From Gammaproteobacteria bacterium (GTDB lineage Bacteria > Pseudomonadota > Gammaproteobacteria > UBA6429 > Thiohalophilaceae): DNA of 64,000 bases. Numbering within the stretch: position 1 is the first letter of the stretch; each line of letters starts with the position of its first letter. Positions 56,122 through 64,000 of this stretch are shown one piece after another. The stretch is from NCBI GenBank assembly GCA_022712915.1, contig JAFLJQ010000205.1, positions 1-64,000 of the forward strand, written 5' to 3'. A program made the position numbers and the translations under genes. The notes beneath the pieces are model-generated. The model was not told the DNA's origin. It saw nothing but the letters and a program-made list of their open reading frames with translations, and searched no databases.

Positions 56122-57992
56122 GGGGCTTTATCCACGGTGGCTAGGCTATCATACAGTCGCGTTAAAGAGTAACTGGCCCGTATATGGTAATTTTCAATCT
56201 GGAGTTTTTGCTGCCGCAGTTTGTCAATGGCTAGCCGCTTAATTATATTTTCTTGTTGCGTTATTGTTTTTTTAATTTTCTGGGTTAAATGTTGAATTTG
56301 TGTTTGTTTGTTTTCGATCCTGTTGGTAAAGTTTAAAAAATATTCCGGAGTTTTTGTCAAAATACTTAATGAGGATTTTTTCTTTTTCTCCAGTTCGACA
56401 AAAGAGCGTTTTATCTGAATTAACTCTTTTTTAACTTGCCAGAGGCGTGGCGCAAAGTCCTCTGCAATTTGCCAATATACCAAGCCTCTGTATAGAGAGT
56501 ATTGTTCTCTTTGTTTTACCATCGCTGTTTCGGGTGATTTGTCCAGCGTTTGCTTTATCTTGTCCAGGCGTTGTAGCAGACTCATTTCCTGTTCATTGGC
56601 CAGCGTTAGAATGTTGGACTGTGGACTGATCTGCTGAAACTTAGCATTTAGTTTTTCAAAACGCGCAGCTAATATAGATTGGCGATTTTTATTATGAAAC
56701 GATTTGATCTGTGGAACTTTGGATAGATAAGATTTTTGTCTTTCCTCCAGCATGAGCTTGTAAGCTGGAATCTGGTTTTGCCAATGGGCTAGAATATTTT
56801 TCATATAGAGCAAGTCGCGATATGTTTTCATGAGATTCTGAAAACCCTGTTCGGCGATTAGTCCCTGTAAATAGGGTGTAGCGATTGAATCGGGTAAAAT
56901 CATATAGTGTCGATGATTCTCATTTTGTTGATACAGATGTAATGCACGCAGGGCATTGATAAATTCACCGGAAATGACGGCCTTGATGACATGATTGATC
57001 GATGTCAACTCAGTGTTATATGAATTTATTGCATTGTTGTAGTAGGTTAGGGCTTGTTGTTTTGCATTCAAGCCTTCCAGGGCATAGGGAATAGTGAGTA
57101 ACGCTTCTTGAACTGTGGGGTCTTTGCTGGCTCGATTTTTAAGTTCAATCCAGGGAACAAGAGAACGTTTTAGTTTACCTTCTTTGTGGTATGCCCAACC
57201 TATACCTAGTAAGGCTTTGTTAGATTGGGAACCAATGAGTCGAATCTGCTTGAAGTATGCTGCTGCGTTATCATATTGTTTGTCACGAAGAGCGGAATAG
57301 CCAAGTGCTAGGTTGGCTTTATCACGTAATGCGACTTGTTCCTGATCACGGGTTTCGATGCGTGCGACTTCGTCTAATAGGGCCATGCCCTGCTTTTGTC
57401 TGTCGGTCTTTATTAAGGCTGCGGCAAGGTTAAATTTGGCATAATTAGACCATTCTGTTGAGCCTGAGAAATTCTCCAGCACTTTTATGGCTTGTTTATA
57501 TTTTTTTCCCTTGAGCAGTATATTGCTGCGTAGATGTTGAAATTCATCATTGTAGCGGTAAGGTAGTTTATTAGAGACTTTGTTAACGGCTTGTTGAGCC
57601 TGGTTTAGGTCATTTTTTTCATAAGCTATTCGGGCAAGATAATACCAGGCGCTGCTGTTAATACTTTTGTCTGTTTTTTTATTGGCTAGTTGATTAAAAA
57701 TTTGTGAGGCCGGGTTGCTCATGTTGTAGGATAGATATAACCCACCTAATAATAGTTCAGGATCATTCTCCTGGGTTTTTATGGGGTGCCTTTTTTGGGC
57801 GACTAACAGGTTGGATATGGCTGTAAAATATTTTTTTTGATAAAAGTGATAAAGTGTTTCACCAAAATGCAAATTACGGATTTTTATTGCCCCATCTTCT
57901 GATGATGCATTAGCAGGCAGGGCAATGAAAAGTGGGCATGCCATGAGCATTGCCGTTAGCCAGCCCATTCCGTGGAAATATCGTTTATCCAT
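56118..57992 (-). CDS. Exported TPR-repeat protein with C-terminal coiled coil
   Basis: A 624-residue secreted protein; the signal peptide ends near PANASS (residue 31). The first 330 residues are TPR units (AISNLLVAQKRHP, SAWYYLARIAYEKNDLNQAQ, KFNLAAALIKTDRQKQG, NLALGYSALRDKQYDNAAAYF, ALLGIGWAYHKEGKL). The remainder is long helical, coiled-coil-like sequence (LTQKIKKTITQQENIIKRLA). It overlaps the next gene by four bases and is 11 bases from the one before, so the cluster is co-transcribed. Confidence 0.82.
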   Translation of the reverse strand: MDKRYFHGMGWLTAMLMACPLFIALPANASSEDGAIKIRNLHFGETLYHFYQKKYFTAISNLLVAQKRHPIKTQENDPELLLGGLYLSYNMSNPASQIFNQLANKKTDKSINSSAWYYLARIAYEKNDLNQAQQAVNKVSNKLPYRYNDEFQHLRSNILLKGKKYKQAIKVLENFSGSTEWSNYAKFNLAAALIKTDRQKQGMALLDEVARIETRDQEQVALRDKANLALGYSALRDKQYDNAAAYFKQIRLIGSQSNKALLGIGWAYHKEGKLKRSLVPWIELKNRASKDPTVQEALLTIPYALEGLNAKQQALTYYNNAINSYNTELTSINHVIKAVISGEFINALRALHLYQQNENHRHYMILPDSIATPYLQGLIAEQGFQNLMKTYRDLLYMKNILAHWQNQIPAYKLMLEERQKSYLSKVPQIKSFHNKNRQSILAARFEKLNAKFQQISPQSNILTLANEQEMSLLQRLDKIKQTLDKSPETAMVKQREQYSLYRGLVYWQIAEDFAPRLWQVKKELIQIKRSFVELEKKKKSSLSILTKTPEYFLNFTNRIENKQTQIQHLTQKIKKTITQQENIIKRLAIDKLRQQKLQIENYHIRASYSLTRLYDSLATVDKAP

Positions 57993-58003
57993 GTTGGTTT
58001 TTG

Positions 58004-58555
58004 TTATTCCCAGACCTTAACGTCAAATTTTGGTTGTTGTTTTGATGCATCATCAACAATTTTTAATTCAACGAATTTGGGAGAGCTTGATTTGTGAAGC
58101 GGTACAGTGGTACCGCGGTGAAAGTCCCGCCCTTTTGGGCCTGTGCCATTGAAGTAGGCAATAAGTTCATGACGTCCACTGGGCAGATTGCCCATGTAAA
58201 CTCTTTGTACACCACCACGGAGCAAGGCATTGAGTTCTTGTTCTGTATACAGGTGGTTTGCGACAATTTTGTCATTCAGCCTGATTTGTATAGAGTCGAG
58301 GTTGAACAGGTGACCCTTGTCCACGGAAAGAAAGACGGTGAACTGAGTGTTGGCAGGAAAGAGTAATTCTTCTTCGAGGATGAACAAGTCACGGTTAAGG
58401 TCGAGAATTTCTTTTTTCAAATCCTGTACTTGATCTTCTATGGCCGAAAGTTTTTTATTCTGGCGAGGTTCAGCAGCCAGTGTTGTGTTGCTTAAACCGA
58501 AACAGTTCAGGCAAAAAAGAAGCAATATAAAAATGTTACAAAGTTTACGTGTCAT
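58004..58555 (-). CDS. Exported protein with coiled coil and beta domain, first gene of the TPR/motor cluster
   Basis: A 183-residue secreted protein: signal peptide to about LAAEP, a short coiled coil (SAIEDQVQDLKKEILDLNRD) and a beta-rich domain (FTVFLSVDKGHLFNLDSIQI, LPSGRHELIAYFNGTGPKG). It opens the cluster that continues with three TPR proteins, a small exported protein and the ExbB/ExbD/TonB-like genes. I recognise no enzyme motif. A structural role in the envelope complex is inferred from position. Confidence 0.75.
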   Translation of the reverse strand: MTRKLCNIFILLLFCLNCFGLSNTTLAAEPRQNKKLSAIEDQVQDLKKEILDLNRDLFILEEELLFPANTQFTVFLSVDKGHLFNLDSIQIRLNDKIVANHLYTEQELNALLRGGVQRVYMGNLPSGRHELIAYFNGTGPKGRDFHRGTTVPLHKSSSPKFVELKIVDDASKQQPKFDVKVWE

Positions 58556-58851
58556 GGCCTTGTTCCTTCAAAAAATACTTTATTTTAATGGTTATCCGCC
58601 ATTCGCAACAGTTCTGTTGTCAAATACTTGCTGCAAAATGGTGGAGCAAACCACAATGCCATCATTTTGATGGATGCTCCTTGGTTTGAGGATATCCTGG
58701 TATCCTTATTAAATTCAAGTGTTAACATATTTTATTACGAGTAAGCGATGTCATCGTGTATGTGTTATATAGGAATTTAATTGGTAAATCACGGACTTAC
58801 TGTTATGTTGGTCACATAATGACCATATTAGTGTTTTTATATTTTTAGACA

Positions 58852-59862
58852 TTAATTCTCTTGTTTGGGTTGAAGCAAACCACTGGTGTAGTGAACTTTG
58901 CCCTTGGTATCGATGATAATGGCTTCAATACTGGGTAACGTTTCGATGGTCTCAAGCCCCTTTTGGGGGCCCATGACAAATATAGCGGTGGAGAGGGCAT
59001 CTGTTGTGGTTGTATTTTCCCCCAGAATAGTGACGCTACGGGCTTTATTGGCTGGTTTGCCTGATGCCGGGCTGATGATGTGGTGGTAGCGAACGCCATC
59101 CTCGATGAAGTAGCGCTCATAGTCGCCGGAGGTGGAAATGGCGGTATTGGTTAGAGGCAAAAGAACCACGAAGCTGTTTTTTTCTCGTGGATGGCGGATA
59201 CCGGTCATCCAGGGTAAGCCCTGCTTATCTCCAAGGATGCGGCTGTCGCCCCCGGCGCTGACTAACGCGTGTTTGATGCCACATTGGCGCAGTATCTTAA
59301 TGGCCTGATCCACTGCGTGTCCCTTGGCAATGCCGCCGAGGTCAACATAGACTTGCGGGTGCTGGAAGTGAATGGTTCGTTTGCGCGGGTCTAACAAGAC
59401 ATGCCGGTAATTAATGGCTTCGAGCAGGTTTTTTAATTGCTCATCTGATGGCCGGATAGCCTTTCGGTAATCATACAGACGGCCCGCACTGGCAAAGGTG
59501 ATATCAAACTGGCCGTGTGTCTGCTCGGATATTCTGTTGGCCTTGCTGACTAACTGAAAAAGTTCCTTGCTGACTTTAACGGCTTGAGTGGCAGCAGTGC
59601 GATTGAGGTGGCTCAGTTCACTATCATGCTTGAAAGGACTCATACTCGCATCGATTCGTTGCATATCTGTCATCACGAGTGAGATACATTTTTTAGCTTG
59701 TAAGCGTTTATTATGCCACAGCTCGACTTTGATCAGGGTGCCCATGATGGTCTGTTCCTGCTTGTACCAGTCAGCATAGGCTGTATTGGTAGAGACTAAT
59801 AAAAGCAGGATGATGGCTTTTAGGATTCTATTTTTTTTTAGTTGAGCAAATAATGCTTTCAT
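58852..59862 (-). CDS. apbE: FAD:protein FMN transferase ApbE
   Basis: Periplasmic enzyme that attaches FMN covalently to target flavoproteins such as NqrB/NqrC or RnfG. The start at ATG 59862 (MKALFAQLKKN) gives a signal peptide ending near AYA; ATGs at 59871 and 59886 are alternatives. Motifs: QTIMGTLIKVELW, FDITFASAGRLYDYR, VDLGGIAKGHAVDQ, ALVSAGGDSRILG, HHIISPASGKPA and the metal-site TTTTDALSTAIFVMG. Alone on its strand with no Nqr or Rnf gene nearby. Confidence 0.94.
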   Translation of the reverse strand: MKALFAQLKKNRILKAIILLLLVSTNTAYADWYKQEQTIMGTLIKVELWHNKRLQAKKCISLVMTDMQRIDASMSPFKHDSELSHLNRTAATQAVKVSKELFQLVSKANRISEQTHGQFDITFASAGRLYDYRKAIRPSDEQLKNLLEAINYRHVLLDPRKRTIHFQHPQVYVDLGGIAKGHAVDQAIKILRQCGIKHALVSAGGDSRILGDKQGLPWMTGIRHPREKNSFVVLLPLTNTAISTSGDYERYFIEDGVRYHHIISPASGKPANKARSVTILGENTTTTDALSTAIFVMGPQKGLETIETLPSIEAIIIDTKGKVHYTSGLLQPKQEN

Positions 59863-59980
59863 GATGACCATGCGGAATAAAGACAATAAGAAAAATATCC
59901 GCTTAGGATAGCAAAAAGACTCGCCTAAGTAGACGAGAGACGAGTCTTTTATTTCAACCGGAGAAAGTTATGCCGTAGGC

Positions 59981-61564
59981 TTAAAGTGGTAGTGGCTGGA
60001 AGGCGGCATAATTTTTGACGTCATTTCCCAGACCATGACTGATCCCCAGCCCTGAATATATCGCCTCAAATCCGGCTAAATTATCACCATTTAAGGCCAT
60101 GTAATTGAGTATGATCATGTTGACCAGTAGGTTAACGTTATTGGCGGCCGGGCTGGAGCTGGTGTTGATGGCACCATTGCTGGAGAAACGGCCGATTTGT
60201 CGCGTGGCACTAAAGTCATCAGTGAGTTGTGGCAAGCTCGTCGGGTGGTAGACCAACATAAAGGAGGCGGCGGTGGAGGAGTTGTCGGACGTCCATTCCC
60301 CTTTGCCTCTGCCATCGACAGAATCATCAATGCGCCCATTACTGGAAACCGAACCATCACTGAAGACATACATGATGAGCGGAGTGTTTTTGCGGCGGGC
60401 GTATTCCAGACAAGCCCCCATGCAGCGACCGGCCCTTAAATCGCGGCGCTCGCCGGCAGATCGATTACCGGTGTGATAGTCATAGCCACCCATAGTAATG
60501 GTGCCGGCACCGGCATAACCATCAATAACCATTTTCATGACGGAAGCCGTTTTACGGAACTCCCCATCCCGACTGAATTCGGTGTCACGATCAAAGATGG
60601 GGATGACGCCATCTGGCTGAATAGCCTGAGTCACAATTTCGGGATCCTTGTCGGGATCGATATCAACTCCGGCAAATCTGTCGGCCAGATCGGCTGCGCC
60701 CAGATAACCACAGCGTACCAGATCCTTGATAACCGCATCTCGGGTGACGAGCGTCTGTACCTTGCCGAGTTTTTTATCACTCAGGCGGGCAATGGACTCC
60801 ATTACGGCCGTGACATCCTGTGGATCACTAAGAATGGCGGTAAGATCACCAGTATCCACCATACCGGCCACGTCACTAGGTCGATCTACTTTGACGGGGC
60901 GGTTTTCCGAGTTCATCAGAGCCACAGGTGATACGGAGTTTCCGCCAGAGTCAGAGTTTCTAGAGCCGATTAAATTGGTTACACTGCCTACGGCGTCTGC
61001 CAGTGCCAAACCGTACATGGGGTTATGGGGGTTATTTCCGGTATCGTTATCTGAACGGGCCGGGATGATGATGCCATTGGTATTACCGACGACCCCTATA
61101 GCCTTTTCCAGAATGCCTGCCAGCATGGCGCTGTCTGAATGAAAGGCCAGCCCCAGGTCGGTATTAATGAACTGTTCACTGGTTGGTAACATAGATTCGG
61201 GGATGCCCAGGCGGCTATAGCCGGCGGTACTCATGGCATCAAGCTGTCCTTGTGTTCCCACCAGGACATTGGAACCGGCGATATTGGCACCACCGGCCAG
61301 ATCAAAACAGATCATTGGAATTTTGGAAAAGACGTTGCCTCCGACTGAGCAGTTTGATGCTGCGGCCATGGCGTCAATGTCACCAGATAAAGTCGCATAG
61401 GCCTCTTGTGGATTGGCAAACAGACTAAAAACACCGCCAGCGGTTAAGACGCTGCCACCCGCGATCATGCCCTGGCGGATAAAGTCACGCCGCGTGACAG
61501 GCCGTGGGTGGTCTGGATGCAACAACGGATCATCGGGGTGAAGCGGCTTGCGTTTTTTGCCCAT
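59981..61564 (-). CDS. Tat-exported protein of unknown function (DUF1501-like neighbourhood)
   Basis: Start at ATG 61564 (MGKKRKPLHPDD). A twin-arginine signal is clear: VTRRDFIRQGMIAGGSVLTAGG. The mature protein (about 480 residues) has ICFDLAGGANIAGSNVLVG, NPHNPMYGLALADAVG, TITMGGYDYHTGNRSAGERRDL and LIMYVFSDGSVSSNGRIDDS, reminiscent of DUF1501/sulfatase-like proteins (Asp, His and Gly-rich loops). Export by Tat suggests folding or cofactor loading in the cytoplasm. It follows the LamG-haem protein gene by 41 bases and is probably co-expressed with it. Function unknown. Confidence 0.8.
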   Translation of the reverse strand: MGKKRKPLHPDDPLLHPDHPRPVTRRDFIRQGMIAGGSVLTAGGVFSLFANPQEAYATLSGDIDAMAAASNCSVGGNVFSKIPMICFDLAGGANIAGSNVLVGTQGQLDAMSTAGYSRLGIPESMLPTSEQFINTDLGLAFHSDSAMLAGILEKAIGVVGNTNGIIIPARSDNDTGNNPHNPMYGLALADAVGSVTNLIGSRNSDSGGNSVSPVALMNSENRPVKVDRPSDVAGMVDTGDLTAILSDPQDVTAVMESIARLSDKKLGKVQTLVTRDAVIKDLVRCGYLGAADLADRFAGVDIDPDKDPEIVTQAIQPDGVIPIFDRDTEFSRDGEFRKTASVMKMVIDGYAGAGTITMGGYDYHTGNRSAGERRDLRAGRCMGACLEYARRKNTPLIMYVFSDGSVSSNGRIDDSVDGRGKGEWTSDNSSTAASFMLVYHPTSLPQLTDDFSATRQIGRFSSNGAINTSSSPAANNVNLLVNMIILNYMALNGDNLAGFEAIYSGLGISHGLGNDVKNYAAFQPLPL

Positions 61565-61605
61565 GGTCTTATTCCTAATCTCTTTTTGTAACAATAATAA
61601 GGCGT

Positions 61606-64000
61606 TTATTGAATCAGCATAGTGGCGCTGCCCAGCACGGCAGTGCAGGCTGCCTTTACAACCTGCTGAGTTCGTTCTGTCGTATTACATGTGCCATCAC
61701 AGGGGCTTGTTAGCATGCCGGTGCGAGCTGGGGTGCCGTCCCCGTTGATGAGCCAGTTCAACTCATTCCTGATCTCAGATACGGCGGGTTGTGATGTCAG
61801 ATTCAAGTCACTGATATCAACCGTGTTATCCCCTACGTTGAGCATTTTTGCCAACAGCGGGTTGATGATTTGATTCACTTTTGTGGGGGTGTCGAAGGCT
61901 ACACCGGCAAGGGTATAGGTGAAACCGGTGAAATATTTTGGCGAGTTGGCCTCGTCACGAATGACCAGTTCATTACAGTAACTCATCGCCAACTGGGCAA
62001 TGGCCATTTGCTGTGAACTGAGGAAAGATTCAATGTTTTCAACGGCCGGGAGTTGTTGTCGATATGTTGTGTAGACACGATTGATGTCCGTAACCTCCTG
62101 CCAGTCTGAGATATGGGTCATTTGCGCCATACTGGCATTGATTTCATCAAAGGTACGTATACCAATATTAGAGGGTTTGTTTTCCGCCGGTACAATCGGT
62201 AAGGGTGGGATGCTGGTTTGATCATTATCGATAAAGGAATAAGATTTACCCGCAAACTGTTCAAAGGTCAGAAAAAACTCATCACTCACACCATTTTGGA
62301 TTTGTATCACGGTATCAATGTTGGAGAGTATTAAACCGGTTTTGGAGGAATAAGCCTGCGATACATCATTGATAGATACATTGGTGTAGGCCTGTCCCAC
62401 ACTGACATTCTGACCATTCATGCCAATGCGAATGCCACGCAAGGCTGTTGTAGGCGGTACATAGTCCAGATTGTCAGGGTCGAGATTGATAAAACGCGGA
62501 TTTCTAAACAGATAACTGAATTCATCAAACTGACTAACTTCATACACCACGTAACTATGTGGTACACCATCATCCAGAATATGGCTGACACTAAAGGGAA
62601 TCTGATATTTCTGTCCCACTTCTGCGGCATAGTTTTGCTGGATTTGTGTCGTGCTGAGTGCGCGATCATGGATAGCGACCATACGCAGGATGCCGTTCCA
62701 TGCGCGACCATTCACTTCATTGCCAAAATATAATGTGTAGGAGCGGTGCCAATTGAGAAAATCCCCCTTTTCTTCTGGATCGATATCACCGGTAAATTCG
62801 CCGTTGACGTAGATGCGACGGCCGCTATCACGGTTATAAGTGACCACGACGTGTTGGAGTGTTGCTTGTAGATCTTCATCGTCATTATTGGTCATTAATT
62901 TGGGTTCGCCATCGGCTCCCAGAGTGCTGCTACGTTGAAAAAAATCGTAGTTATACATTGTCTGGCCGAGGGCAAAGTTGCGTGCATCGGCCCCTCCGGA
63001 GTAAGCGACAATACTGGCATTTTCCTGATTTACATTGGCGGGAATCACCCAGGCCTCAAGGGTATACTCACCGGTTAATCTAATCAGATTGTAGAGTTTG
63101 TGGCTATCGTCAACACTGGCGTACGCGCCCTGACTATTGGTAAATTCAATTCCCCAGTTGTTTAACCAGCGATGATTTTTATCCATGAGTGTTAGATTGA
63201 GAGGAGGTTCTACGCCGCTGGTATCGAGAAGGGTGTCACTATTTGGATTAGTTGCGCCACTCTTGAATTCATACAGGGCAATCTGATCGGATTCGTAACG
63301 GTTATGGCTTGATGCCACGGTGCCTTCTGACAGAGTCAGGGCCTTGCTGACTGTTTCACCGGTAAATTCGGAAATGGGTATTGATGTGGCCAGATTATTT
63401 ATCGCGGTTAACATATCTGCGGCATTATTGGTGCAGTCATCCCAACAGTTATGGCTGTCGTCCACCAAGCGTCTATATATACGAGAGGCGGCAGGGTCAT
63501 TGAGGTTTAAAACGGTTTTAATGGCCTGATAGGATGCGGCTATATCTGTTTCAGCAAAAAAGGGACTCTGTGCATTGATGGCGGTATTGACATGGCAAGT
63601 GGAACAATAGCTTGTCACCAGGGTATGAACACTGGCGTAACTAGCGGGTGCGCTTACCGGGAAAAACCGACTCTGGCTAGGGTCACGGATTTGTGATTCA
63701 CTTAGTGGGTTAATCTTGAATTCTTCAAGCGTGGTTCCTTTTTGGCTGCTGTTTGCCCAGGCTTCAATGTATTGAATCATTGCCATTTCACACAGGCTTG
63801 CCGAACCCAGCCAGCATTGGTGGCCATTTGCAACTCGTTGCACTAGTTTTGAATTGGCCGGGTTGACCAGATCCACCAGTTGTCCTTTCACTATCTCATT
63901 GTAGGCATAGTTTACATCTAGCCAATCGGTAAAATAGGGGGGCTGACTGCTGGCAAGCTCGGGGTCTTTGCGGTGACAACCGCCACAAACTAATGGTGGG
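61606..64000 (-). CDS. LamG-domain protein with haem c motifs (N-terminus beyond window)
   Basis: The frame stays open to the right edge, so the GTG at 63891 is not the start. Upstream of it the frame reads LVCGGCHRKDPELASSQPPYF, containing a haem c motif CGGCH; a second, CSTCH, lies near 63590-63610. The central part is a LamG/concanavalin-like domain (YTLEAWVIPANVNQENASIVAYSGG, ATLQHVVVTYNRDSGRRIYVNGE, FGNEVNGRAWNGILRMVAIHDRALS). The C-terminal region has paired Cys (SPCDGTCNTTE). It is probably a secreted or surface multidomain cytochrome with carbohydrate- or matrix-binding ability, operon partner of the Tat protein. Confidence 0.82.
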   Translation of the reverse strand, partial: PPLVCGGCHRKDPELASSQPPYFTDWLDVNYAYNEIVKGQLVDLVNPANSKLVQRVANGHQCWLGSASLCEMAMIQYIEAWANSSQKGTTLEEFKINPLSESQIRDPSQSRFFPVSAPASYASVHTLVTSYCSTCHVNTAINAQSPFFAETDIAASYQAIKTVLNLNDPAASRIYRRLVDDSHNCWDDCTNNAADMLTAINNLATSIPISEFTGETVSKALTLSEGTVASSHNRYESDQIALYEFKSGATNPNSDTLLDTSGVEPPLNLTLMDKNHRWLNNWGIEFTNSQGAYASVDDSHKLYNLIRLTGEYTLEAWVIPANVNQENASIVAYSGGADARNFALGQTMYNYDFFQRSSTLGADGEPKLMTNNDDEDLQATLQHVVVTYNRDSGRRIYVNGEFTGDIDPEEKGDFLNWHRSYTLYFGNEVNGRAWNGILRMVAIHDRALSTTQIQQNYAAEVGQKYQIPFSVSHILDDGVPHSYVVYEVSQFDEFSYLFRNPRFINLDPDNLDYVPPTTALRGIRIGMNGQNVSVGQAYTNVSINDVSQAYSSKTGLILSNIDTVIQIQNGVSDEFFLTFEQFAGKSYSFIDNDQTSIPPLPIVPAENKPSNIGIRTFDEINASMAQMTHISDWQEVTDINRVYTTYRQQLPAVENIESFLSSQQMAIAQLAMSYCNELVIRDEANSPKYFTGFTYTLAGVAFDTPTKVNQIINPLLAKMLNVGDNTVDISDLNLTSQPAVSEIRNELNWLINGDGTPARTGMLTSPCDGTCNTTERTQQVVKAACTAVLGSATMLIQ

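Noticed and set aside
58004-58555. Regulatory (transcription factor) role for the first gene of the TPR/motor cluster
   Set aside because: The protein has a signal peptide, a short coiled coil and a beta domain, with no helix-turn-helix, so a cytoplasmic DNA-binding role is unlikely.

Overview
The window reads as chromosomal DNA of a free-living, respiring gammaproteobacterium of moderate GC content. The order polA – small-RNA region – engB – cytochromes c5/c4 – dsbA – endonuclease/exonuclease/phosphatase protein is a known gammaproteobacterial (Pseudomonas-like) arrangement. So are trkH-trkA-ntrX-ntrY-DUF4390-rsmB and fmt-def, divergent from lysM-dprA-smg-topA. The presence of ResB/CcsA (System II cytochrome c maturation) argues against the enteric bacteria. 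I cannot name the genus.

Layout. 1-740: right end of an IS256-family element. 1-3.6 kb: rhodanese lipoprotein, AlkC-type glycosylase, small TPR protein. 3.8-6.5 kb: polA. 6.55-8.01 kb: a tandem array of five putative small RNA genes in the interval that holds Spot 42 (enterics) or ErsA (pseudomonads). 8.2-8.5 kb: MITE-like repeat. 8.5-17.4 kb: engB, two cytochromes c5, cytochrome c4, resB, ccsA, dsbA, a ThDP enzyme and an EEP-family protein. 17.5-20 kb: secreted PKD protein with a His/Lys/Asp-rich repeat tail. 20-31.5 kb: potassium uptake (TrkH/TrkA), NtrYX-type two-component system, rsmB, two single-domain response regulators, fmt and def, all on the minus strand. 31.7-36.8 kb: LysM protein, dprA, smg, topA. 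36.8-45.2 kb: decayed region with three kinds of short mobile repeat, an intact phosphoglucomutase, a wrecked alpha-glucan phosphorylase, lysA/lptM and an outer-membrane protein remnant. 45.2-58.6 kb: AT-richer DNA with an orphan methyltransferase, an unusual cNMP-binding/rhodanese/coiled-coil membrane protein, and an ExbB-ExbD-ExbD-TonB-like motor with TPR proteins resembling the Agl/Glt machinery. 58.8-64 kb: ApbE, a Tat-exported protein and a large LamG protein with haem c motifs that runs off the right edge.

The most notable signal is the polA-engB interval. Four tandem units (period about 322, 323 and 385 bp) each carry a sigma-E-like promoter (GAACTT-N16-TCTTA), a short hairpin exposing CCUCC (anti-Shine-Dalgarno), usually a second hairpin with a pyrimidine-rich loop, and a strong intrinsic terminator. 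A fifth, sequence-divergent unit next to engB keeps the same three-hairpin plan. This looks like an expanded family of sibling small RNAs, possibly envelope-stress controlled.

Other points of interest: an NtrX-like regulator whose AAA+ domain has lost the Walker A lysine and the GAFTGA loop; a CcsA with a degenerate WWD-type segment; and a MITE nested inside another MITE with a TTAA target duplication. All functional assignments come from reading motifs and known gene order; no database search was run.
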